Below, in pieces: positions 1 through 5,245 of a stretch of 6,325 bases of DNA. The position numbers were made by a program, and so were the translations under genes. The notes below the pieces were generated by a model. It was not told where the DNA came from. It made no database searches and worked only from the letters and a program-made list of their open reading frames with translations. Positions within the stretch are counted from its first letter, which is position 1; each line of letters starts with the position of its first letter. This stretch comes from Bacteroidales bacterium (GTDB lineage: Bacteria > Bacteroidota > Bacteroidia > Bacteroidales > UBA932): contig JAFROA010000245.1 of assembly GCA_017429885.1 (NCBI GenBank), positions 1-6,325 on the forward strand, written 5' to 3'.

Positions 1-159
1 ACAAGAAATGTTATATGTCCTCTTCGAGACAAGATCGGTGAATTCGACTTCAGGAAGGCTATGAAGCAGGATAGAAACCCCTTCAGATATATATACTTAA
101 GGACTAAGTATTTTGTATTGAAGAGATTCCCTGCTGGCGGATTCAAGACCAAGGGATAG
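1..159 (+). CDS. C-terminal fragment of an unidentified protein
   Basis: An open frame runs from the first base of the window to a TAG at 157-159 and gives the last 52 residues of a protein whose start lies outside. The fragment is strongly basic (many Arg and Lys) and rich in aromatics, with a stretch RNPFRYIYLRTKYFVLKRFP and a GGFKTKG end. I see no catalytic motif and do not recognise the family. A basic, aromatic tail of this kind could belong to a membrane-associated transferase such as a glycosyltransferase, but that is only a guess. The reading frame is supported by its clean run to a stop just 8 bases before the stop codon of the convergent hflX gene. No terminator hairpin separates the two genes. 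Confidence 0.5.
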   Translation, partial: TRNVICPLRDKIGEFDFRKAMKQDRNPFRYIYLRTKYFVLKRFPAGGFKTKG

Positions 160-167
160 TTGAAGAA

Positions 168-1361
168 TCACCAAAGGAAATTATTGAACGGGTATCGCCC
201 GGCATGAATCTCCGCAACCATCTTATAGAGGTCGTTGCGGAGTTTATCGATATTCGTCTTATTAATAGCGGACATGAATATGCATGGGGTCTTCTCCTGG
301 GCGATCCAAGAGTTCTTCAGCTCATCTAGGGTGAGATTCGCCTTACTCTTAGGAGAGAGCGAAAACTCGTCGTATTCCTCATATTGATAAGCATCTATCT
401 TGTTGAAAATAACATAAATAGGCTTATTCGCAGCCCCGATGTCCCGTAGCGTGTTCTCCACAACCTCCATCTGTTCCTCGAAACCGGGATGTGAGATGTC
501 CACAACGTGCAACAGAATATCCGCCTCCCGAACTTCATCAAGAGTGCTCTTGAACGCCTCCACAAGTTGAGTGGGAAGCTTTCTGATGAACCCCACGGTG
601 TCACTTAAAAGGAAAGGGACGTTCTCGATTACCACTTTCCTCACGGTGGTGTCAAGAGTGGCGAACAGCTTATTCTCAGCGAAAACGTCAGATTTTGACA
701 GGAGGTTCATGATCGTGCTCTTGCCTACATTGGTGTACCCGACAAGCGAGAGACGCACCATAGATCCCCTGTTTCCGCGTTGTGTCGCCATCTGGCGGTC
801 AACTTTCTTGAGTTGATCTTTTAGTCTGGAGATCCTTTCCTTTACTATACGCCGGTCTATCTCTATCTGGGTCTCACCCATACCTCCTCGCGTTCCCATA
901 CCTCCCCTTTGTCTCTCGAGGTGGGTCCACATTCCAGCAAGCCTGGGCAGCATGTAGTTGTACCTGGCGAGCTCGACCTGCATCTTCGCATAAGAAGTCT
1001 TTGCCCTTTGCGCGAAAATCTCAAGGATAAGACTTGTCCTGTCAATCACAGACGCTGTCTTGATCACTTTCTCAATATTACGCTGCTGCATTCCGGTTAA
1101 CTCATCGTCGAAAATAGCGTAAGAGATGTTGTTATCTTCGCAATAATCAGCTATTTCCTGGAGTTTTCCGGAGCGTATGTAAGTTGATTTCTCGGGTTTG
1201 TCAAGCCGCTGGACAAACTTTTTGTCCCCGATAGCACCAGCCGTCTCAGCCAGGAATTCCAGTTCGTCCAGGTATTCCACAACCTTTCTCTCGTCGTCAT
1301 TCTGGCGGATAATCCCGATAAATACAGCTTTCTCTGTTCTTTCTTCTTCTGTTTTTGTCAT
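168..1361 (-). CDS. hflX: GTPase HflX, ribosome-associated
   Basis: HflX is a TRAFAC-class GTPase that binds the large ribosomal subunit and in other bacteria splits stalled or stress-inactivated 70S ribosomes. From the start used here the protein has 397 residues, normal for the family. In order it shows the N-terminal HflX domain (about 10-150), the glycine-rich HflX signature GGMGTRGGMGETQIE (about 153-167), a helical linker, then the G domain: P-loop GYTNVGKST (208-216), DTVGF (254-258), NKID (320-323) and a G5 SA motif near 364. The frame stays open 18 codons further upstream, to an ATG at 1415, but that extension (containing ILHFVQNDKS) is a translation of a dispersed repeat and runs into the tonB terminator. 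The ATG at 1359-1361 (MTKTEEER) is therefore the better start. No clear Shine-Dalgarno or promoter is visible upstream, so hflX may depend on readthrough from tonB or on an unrecognised promoter. It converges on the gene ending at 159. Confidence 0.96.
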   Translation of the reverse strand: MTKTEEERTEKAVFIGIIRQNDDERKVVEYLDELEFLAETAGAIGDKKFVQRLDKPEKSTYIRSGKLQEIADYCEDNNISYAIFDDELTGMQQRNIEKVIKTASVIDRTSLILEIFAQRAKTSYAKMQVELARYNYMLPRLAGMWTHLERQRGGMGTRGGMGETQIEIDRRIVKERISRLKDQLKKVDRQMATQRGNRGSMVRLSLVGYTNVGKSTIMNLLSKSDVFAENKLFATLDTTVRKVVIENVPFLLSDTVGFIRKLPTQLVEAFKSTLDEVREADILLHVVDISHPGFEEQMEVVENTLRDIGAANKPIYVIFNKIDAYQYEEYDEFSLSPKSKANLTLDELKNSWIAQEKTPCIFMSAINKTNIDKLRNDLYKMVAEIHAGRYPFNNFLW

Positions 1362-1372
1362 TATGATTGACT

Positions 1373-1399
1373 TGTCATTCTGAACGAAGTGAAGAATCT
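1373..1399 (+). repeat. Dispersed short repeat, copy A
   Basis: This 27-bp element, TGTCATTCTGAACGAAG followed by TGAAGAATCT, matches copy B (4544-4570) at 23 of 27 positions when the strands are matched, and also matches copy C (6179-6205). Its ends are complementary (ATTCT and AGAAT), so the strand could fold into a 5-bp stem with an 11-base loop. It lies between the tonB terminator and the hflX start. It resembles a very widespread bacterial repeat whose accidental translations give peptides such as HSERSEES or FASLRMT. That identification is from memory; the similarity between the copies is seen directly. Confidence 0.8.
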
Positions 1400-1400
1400 T

Positions 1401-1434
1401 ATTAAAAAAGGCCATCCGGTTGGGGACGGCCTTT
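1401..1434 (-). terminator. Rho-independent terminator of tonB
   Basis: Read on the minus strand, AAAGGCCGTCC, a 6-base loop CCAACC and GGATGGCCTTT form an 11-bp stem with a single G-T wobble. The T tail follows directly (six T counting the stem end, then AAT). It sits 18 bases past the tonB stop codon. A smaller hairpin, CTCCG/CGGAG with a 7-base loop (1445-1461), spans the stop codon itself. The terminator should largely separate tonB from hflX. Confidence 0.88.
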
Positions 1435-1452
1435 CAGTCTCACTCTCCGTTA

Positions 1453-2142
1453 TTATCGGAGCTGGAAGATCACAGGGAAGGTGTAGGTAACCTTGACAGC
1501 GCGGTCACGCTGCTTTCCAGGCTTCCATTTCGGAGAACTCTGGACAACACGGACAGCCTCCTTGTCAAGAGATGAGTCAACTCCCCTGAGGACCTTGACG
1601 TTGGTCACCGAACCGTCCTTCTCGACCGTGAACTGGAGGGTTACACGGCCCTGAACGCCATTTTCCTTGGCGATCTCAGGATAGACGAGCTTGGAGTTAA
1701 CCCATTTGGAGAATTCGTTGGCGTCTCCACCGTTGAAAGAAGGCTTCTCCTCAACCAACTGGAAAGGAATGGCCTCTTCCTCAACAACTTCCTCCTTGAC
1801 CTCCTCAACATAGTCCATGATCTCAACGCCAAGGTTGGCGTCATCCTCAAGGCTCATGAAGTTGTCTTCCACCTTGATGTCATCCTCGACGATGTCGATC
1901 TGGTCTGACAGAACAGGGATCTGAGGCGCCTCGGGCGGCGGGGGAGGAGTCTCCTGGGTGATAGGAACCATCTCCTCGACTTCCACGACTTGATCTTCTG
2001 GTCCAAAGACAGCGACGGTTTTCTCTCTTGTTCCGTAGGAGAAAGCTCCCCAGACAAGAAGAAGCGCCGCGATGAGTCCGATCTCTGTGAAAAGCAGTCT
2101 CCTGTTCTCAAGATTGGCTTTTTCGGTTTTCTTAACTTCCAT
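1453..2142 (-). CDS. tonB: TonB family energy transducer
   Basis: TonB proteins sit in the inner membrane with ExbB and ExbD and pass proton-motive energy across the periplasm to TonB-dependent outer-membrane transporters. The 229-residue product has a short basic cytoplasmic N-terminus, one membrane anchor (about 17-36, LFTEIGLIAALLLVWGAFSY), a proline run ETPPPPPEAPQIP (about 64-76), a strongly acidic linker (about 77-133, rich in Glu and Asp), and a C-terminal TonB domain (about 140-229). That domain has the expected YPEIAKENGVQGRV, VEKDGSV, LDKEA, PKWKPGKQ and YTFPVIF landmarks. The anchor and domain style fit Bacteroidota TonB, where many paralogues occur, so the specific receptor partners cannot be named. 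The acidic rather than Lys/Pro-rich spacer is a visible feature. No exbB or exbD is adjacent; the gene appears monocistronic, with its own promoter and terminator. Confidence 0.93.
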   Translation of the reverse strand: MEVKKTEKANLENRRLLFTEIGLIAALLLVWGAFSYGTREKTVAVFGPEDQVVEVEEMVPITQETPPPPPEAPQIPVLSDQIDIVEDDIKVEDNFMSLEDDANLGVEIMDYVEEVKEEVVEEEAIPFQLVEEKPSFNGGDANEFSKWVNSKLVYPEIAKENGVQGRVTLQFTVEKDGSVTNVKVLRGVDSSLDKEAVRVVQSSPKWKPGKQRDRAVKVTYTFPVIFQLR

Positions 2143-2175
2143 ATTCAGTGAGTTTAATATTCTACATTAGGCTTT

Positions 2176-2206
2176 CAAAGTTAGAAATAATAATTTTCAT
2201 TTCAAA
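2176..2206 (-). promoter_or_regulatory. Bacteroidota-type promoter of tonB
   Basis: On the minus strand, TTTG (2203-2206) is followed by exactly 19 bases and then TAACTTTG (2176-2183). This fits the phylum's primary-sigma consensus of -33 TTTG, a 19-21 base spacer and -7 TAnnTTTG. Transcription would start roughly 5-8 bases further on, leaving a leader of about 25-30 bases before the tonB ATG. It is the best-formed promoter in the window. Confidence 0.75.
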
Positions 2207-2225
2207 CTTTTTGAATTAATAGTTG

Positions 2226-2233
2226 TAGATTTG
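2226..2233 (+). promoter_or_regulatory. Probable -7 promoter element of ybeY-mnmG
   Basis: TAGATTTG fits TAnnTTTG and lies 25 bases before the ybeY start, in the gap divergent from tonB. The only nearby TTTG (2210-2213) is 12 bases upstream, too close for a -33 element, so only the -7 half is supported. Confidence 0.45.
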
Positions 2234-2258
2234 TAACGGTTTTTGCAAACATCGTGCT

Positions 2259-2678
2259 ATGATAAGGTATTTCACAGAGGACGTGAAATTCGTCTTGAAG
2301 GACAAGATGGCGAATAATCGCTGGTTGAAAATGGTTGCCGGAAGCGAGATCCGCAAGATTGGTGATATTAACATAATATTCTGTTCCGACAATTATATTC
2401 TTGATGTCAATATGCGTTATCTTCAGCATGACTATTTCACAGACATCATCACATTTGATTATTGCGAGGGCAAGACCTTGTCCGGAGACTTGTTCATTAG
2501 CATCGATTCTGTCAGGGAGAACGCCCATGAATATGGTGCCGAGTTTGACGATGAGCTTCATCGTGTCATGGTACATGGCCTGTTGCACCTGATCGGTTAT
2601 GACGATCATACTCCGGAAGAAGAGAAAATCATTCACGAGAAGGAAGACTATTATCTTAATTTAAAGTCTGTTGTTTAA
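2259..2678 (+). CDS. ybeY: Endoribonuclease / rRNA maturation factor YbeY
   Basis: YbeY is a small zinc-dependent endoribonuclease needed for 16S rRNA 3'-end maturation and ribosome quality control in other bacteria. The 139-residue product has the usual fold landmarks: an N-terminal region reading [19 protein letters not shown] (about 38-56), TDIITFDY (61-68), [10 protein letters not shown] (76-85), then the metal-binding signature [12 protein letters not shown] (106-117). The first two ligands, H106 and H110, are in place. The third candidate, H117, comes one residue later than in the common HGxLHLxGYDH form. The length fits Bacteroidota homologues. The start is the first ATG after a short AT-rich leader. 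The stop TAA (2676-2678) is 4 bases before the mnmG ATG, so the two genes are almost certainly cotranscribed. Confidence 0.95.
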   Translation: MIRYFTEDVKFVLKDKMANNRWLKMVAGSEIRKIGDINIIFCSDNYILDVNMRYLQHDYFTDIITFDYCEGKTLSGDLFISIDSVRENAHEYGAEFDDELHRVMVHGLLHLIGYDDHTPEEEKIIHEKEDYYLNLKSVV

Positions 2679-2682
2679 CCGG

Positions 2683-4545
2683 ATGCAAGGGGAATATGAC
2701 ATAATAGTGGTGGGCGGAGGCCATGCTGGCTGTGAGGCCGCCGTGGCAGCAGCGAACCTTGGTTGTTCCGTTCTGTTGTTAAACGCCGACTTGAGGAGCT
2801 TCGCCAGGATGTCGTGTAATCCGGCCGTGGGCGGAATAGCCAAAGGTCAGATCGTCCGCGAGATTGATGCGCTCGGTGGAATGATGGGTTTGGTGACAGA
2901 TGCGACAACTCTTCAATTTCGGATGCTTAACCGCTCAAAGGGTCCGGCAATGTGGAGTCCGAGGGCCCAGTGCGACAAACAGGCCTTTTCCCTACGTTGG
3001 CGCCATATTCTCGAAACTCATTGTAAATTAGATATTTACGCCGATTTTGCGAATTTATTCCTCTTTGAGAATTCAAAAATCGTCGGGGTCAAGACAACTA
3101 CCGGGGCAATATTCAAGTCTCAGGCGGTTATTTTGACTGCCGGCACCTTCCTCAATGGCAAACTTTTCATCGGAAGGACAACTTTTGAAGGAGGGAGGAT
3201 AGGGGAGCTTTCTTCCCATGGATTGACCGAGCAACTTTCTTCTCTCGGACTAAGAACCGGAAGGATGAAGACTGGAACTCCTCCAAGAATTGACATCTCG
3301 TCTGTCGACACCACCAAGCTTCTTCCTCAGCTCGGGGATCCGGATCCGGAGAGATTTTCATATCTCGACATCCCTTCTTCGATCCAAGGTGGTGAACCAC
3401 AAATGAAGTGTTTTATACTTCATACTAATGAGAAGGTTCACGACACCTTAAGGGGAGGATTCAAAGATTCCCCTCTTCTCAATGGGCTGATCACCGGTAA
3501 GGGGCCTCGTTATTGTCCTAGTATTGAAGATAAGTTGAGGGTCTTCCCAGACAATGATTCGCATCAATTATTCCTTGAGCCAGAGGGGAGGAACACTAAT
3601 GAATATTATCTGCAAGGTTTCTCTTCTTCGCTGCCTTTACAGACTCAGCTCGATGCGCTTCATTCAATAGAAGGCTTGGAATCCGCGAAAATATTCAAGC
3701 CCGCCTATGCGGTGGAATATGATTATTTTGATCCCACCCAACTGAAGGCAACCCTGGAGTTGAAAGATATAAAAAATCTATATTTGGCGGGGCAGGTTAA
3801 CGGTACAACGGGATACGAGGAAGCTGCCGCACAAGGTCTTATGGCAGGGATTAACGCGGCATTGAAAGTTCAGCAAAAAGAGCCATTCATACTCCGTCGT
3901 GATGAATCTTATATAGGTGTTTTGATTGATGACCTTATCACGAAAGGTGTCGACGAACCTTATCGAATGTTCACATCGAGGGCTGAATATAGGATTCTTT
4001 TAAGACAGGATAATGCCGATTTCCGCCTTACTGAAAAGTCTTTCAACATTGGTCTAGCCTCAGAAAGTCGTTATGAAATAATGGCCTCCAAGCGCTCTTT
4101 GGTAGCGAATTTAAGAGATTTTTGTGACAACATTAAACTCCGTAAGGAGGTTGTTAATCCTTATCTTGAGAGTTGTGGCTCGACGCCGTTAGCGGACTCG
4201 AAAAAGATTTCAGAACTAGCTTCACGTCCAGAAGTGAGTTTATCTGAGTTGCTGAAGATTGTTCCACGTGGAACAAAATGTTCCGAAGAAGTAGTTTCTT
4301 CGGTTGAGATAGAAATTAAATATAAGGGGTATATTGACCGTGAAAGGGCCGTTGCGGAAAAGATAGCCAGACTTGAGGATCTTAAAATTCCGGAAGGATT
4401 TAACTTCGATTCTATTTCCGGACTGTCAATAGAATGTCGTCAGAAGTTCAATCGTTATCAGCCACGAACCATAGCTCAAGCCTCCCGTATATCAGGAGTT
4501 TCTCCGTCTGACATTTCTATTCTTCTTGTCTATTTTGGTAGGTAG
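2683..4545 (+). CDS. mnmG: tRNA uridine-5-carboxymethylaminomethyl enzyme MnmG (GidA)
   Basis: MnmG is an FAD enzyme that, with MnmE, adds the carboxymethylaminomethyl group to wobble uridine 34 of certain tRNAs, using a folate one-carbon donor and NADH. The product from this ATG has 620 residues, as expected. Visible motifs are the FAD-binding GGGHAGCE (11-18), [19 protein letters not shown] (44-62) with conserved Cys45, GTPPRID (198-204), [11 protein letters not shown] (274-284) with the second conserved Cys278, [13 protein letters not shown] (300-312), [16 protein letters not shown] (370-385), [20 protein letters not shown] (431-450), and the C-terminal MnmE- and tRNA-binding helical region. 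The frame could also start at TTG 2671, overlapping ybeY, but the ATG 4 bases after the ybeY stop gives the normal N-terminus ([13 protein letters not shown]). The gene carries a perfect parS-like palindrome at 4260-4275, and its stop codon abuts repeat copy B. MnmE is not in the window. Confidence 0.98.
   Translation: MQGEYDIIVVGGGHAGCEAAVAAANLGCSVLLLNADLRSFARMSCNPAVGGIAKGQIVREIDALGGMMGLVTDATTLQFRMLNRSKGPAMWSPRAQCDKQAFSLRWRHILETHCKLDIYADFANLFLFENSKIVGVKTTTGAIFKSQAVILTAGTFLNGKLFIGRTTFEGGRIGELSSHGLTEQLSSLGLRTGRMKTGTPPRIDISSVDTTKLLPQLGDPDPERFSYLDIPSSIQGGEPQMKCFILHTNEKVHDTLRGGFKDSPLLNGLITGKGPRYCPSIEDKLRVFPDNDSHQLFLEPEGRNTNEYYLQGFSSSLPLQTQLDALHSIEGLESAKIFKPAYAVEYDYFDPTQLKATLELKDIKNLYLAGQVNGTTGYEEAAAQGLMAGINAALKVQQKEPFILRRDESYIGVLIDDLITKGVDEPYRMFTSRAEYRILLRQDNADFRLTEKSFNIGLASESRYEIMASKRSLVANLRDFCDNIKLRKEVVNPYLESCGSTPLADSKKISELASRPEVSLSELLKIVPRGTKCSEEVVSSVEIEIKYKGYIDRERAVAEKIARLEDLKIPEGFNFDSISGLSIECRQKFNRYQPRTIAQASRISGVSPSDISILLVYFGR
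4260..4275. other. parS: parS site (ParB-binding centromere sequence) inside mnmG
   Basis: The sequence TGTTCCACGTGGAACA is a perfect 16-bp palindrome and fits the broadly conserved chromosomal parS consensus TGTTNCACGTGNAACA at every defined position. Such sites are bound by the CTPase ParB, which loads there, spreads, recruits SMC and positions the origin region; they are usually clustered near oriC and often lie inside genes. Here it falls in the MnmG C-terminal region and is translated as VPRGT. ParB binding itself is inferred, and parAB genes are not in the window. Confidence 0.85.
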
Positions 4546-4570
4546 ATTCTTCGCTTAGCTCAGAATGATA
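4544..4570 (-). repeat. Dispersed short repeat, copy B
   Basis: Read on the minus strand this copy is TATCATTCTGAGCTAAGCG followed by AAGAATCT, 23 of 27 identical to copy A. It begins on the last two bases of the mnmG stop codon and occupies nearly all of the 29-base gap to the ruvA stop codon. Its ATTCT and AGAAT arms are complementary on either strand. It could act as a weak transcript end for both convergent genes, but there is no strong T run, so that is only inference. Confidence 0.8.
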
Positions 4571-4574
4571 TCTT

Positions 4575-5165
4575 TTACATCATTTGCAGTGCGGACTTGA
4601 TAATCTGCTCGACTTTAGCGTTTGGATTGGCCTTAAGTATAGCCTGGATGGCTTTGTTCACTGCCGGTTTCGCGAATCCAAGCATAACCAGCGCCCTTGA
4701 GGCCTCCTCCACGATTTCGCTTCTTCCTGCGCCGCCAAACAGCTCTGAGGAATCGGCGCCCTCTCCCTTGACCACTTTATCTTTGAGTTCTATGATCATC
4801 CTTTGGGCGCTCTTTACCCCGATGCCTTTCACGCTTTTTATCCTGGCCACATCCTCCGAAAGGATAGCCTGACGGATTTCCTCTGCGGAAAGAGACGAAA
4901 GCATCATCCTTGCAGAGGACACCCCGATACCCGAGACGCTGATCAGAAGCTCGAACAACTCCCTTTCATCCTTCGTGGCGAAACCATAATACTCTTCCAT
5001 GTCTTCCCGTAGATAATGGAAGATGTAAACCTTCGCCTCTTTTTTCTCTTGGAGAGCTTGATAGGTTTGAAGGGATATCAAAATGCTGTATCCGGTGCCA
5101 TTGTTCTCGAGTGTCAACTCCGCGGGGGAGAGTTCCGCTATAGTGCCTTTGATATAGTCAATCAT
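4575..5165 (-). CDS. ruvA: Holliday junction branch migration protein RuvA
   Basis: RuvA binds four-way DNA junctions as a tetramer or octamer and loads the RuvB motor for branch migration during recombinational repair. The 196-residue product has the three expected domains: an N-terminal OB fold (about 1-63, starting MIDYIKGTI and containing YLREDMEEYYGF); a middle domain with two helix-hairpin-helix motifs, SVSGIGVSSA (about 76-85) and SVKGIGVKSA (about 111-120); a flexible acidic/glycine linker (about 133-150); and the RuvB-contacting domain III (about 152-196, EEASRALVMLGFAKPAVNKA). Length and start are normal. The leader is A-rich without a Shine-Dalgarno sequence. No ruvB or ruvC is adjacent, so it stands alone, divergent from the cysteine desulfurase gene and convergent with mnmG. 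Confidence 0.97.
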   Translation of the reverse strand: MIDYIKGTIAELSPAELTLENNGTGYSILISLQTYQALQEKKEAKVYIFHYLREDMEEYYGFATKDERELFELLISVSGIGVSSARMMLSSLSAEEIRQAILSEDVARIKSVKGIGVKSAQRMIIELKDKVVKGEGADSSELFGGAGRSEIVEEASRALVMLGFAKPAVNKAIQAILKANPNAKVEQIIKSALQMM

Positions 5166-5182
5166 GTCGTTTTAATTCTTCT

Positions 5183-5190
5183 CAAATATA
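5183..5190 (-). promoter_or_regulatory. Probable -7 promoter element of ruvA
   Basis: On the minus strand the sequence TATATTTG fits TAnnTTTG and lies 17 bases before the ruvA ATG, in the 80-base divergent gap. No TTTG stands at the expected -33 spacing, so support is partial, and the leader would be very short. Confidence 0.4.
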
Positions 5191-5213
5191 CAAAATCTTC
5201 AAGAATGATTTGT

Positions 5214-5221
5214 TAAATTTG
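5214..5221 (+). promoter_or_regulatory. Probable -7 promoter element of the cysteine desulfurase gene
   Basis: TAAATTTG fits TAnnTTTG and lies 24 bases before the ATG at 5246. The position where a -33 TTTG would be expected is not matched. With the ruvA element it forms a compact back-to-back promoter region. Confidence 0.4.
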
Positions 5222-5245
5222 TAGGATAGAGCATTGATTTGTCAG

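Noticed and set aside
160..170. TGAAGAATCA as a fourth copy of the dispersed repeat
   Set aside because: Only about nine bases match one arm, with no core; the bases include the hflX stop codon.
497..514. TGTCCACAACGTGCAACA in hflX as a degenerate parS
   Set aside because: Two extra bases lie in the centre and the CACGTG core is broken, so ParB binding is not credible; it also encodes conserved HflX residues around VVDISH.
2275..2290. ACGTGAAA half-palindrome at the start of ybeY
   Set aside because: Only one arm resembles parS; the other arm does not match.
2202..2636. Long minus-strand open frame of 144 codons opposite ybeY
   Set aside because: It lies antisense to the well-supported ybeY gene and its protein shows no recognisable motif; it is a shadow frame.
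2671..2682. TTG at 2671 as the mnmG start
   Set aside because: It overlaps ybeY and adds four residues not expected for the family; the ATG at 2683 gives the normal N-terminus.
5166..5245. Small regulatory RNA or riboswitch between ruvA and sufS
   Set aside because: The gap is only 80 bases, AT-rich, and explained by two back-to-back promoter elements; I see no stable structure.
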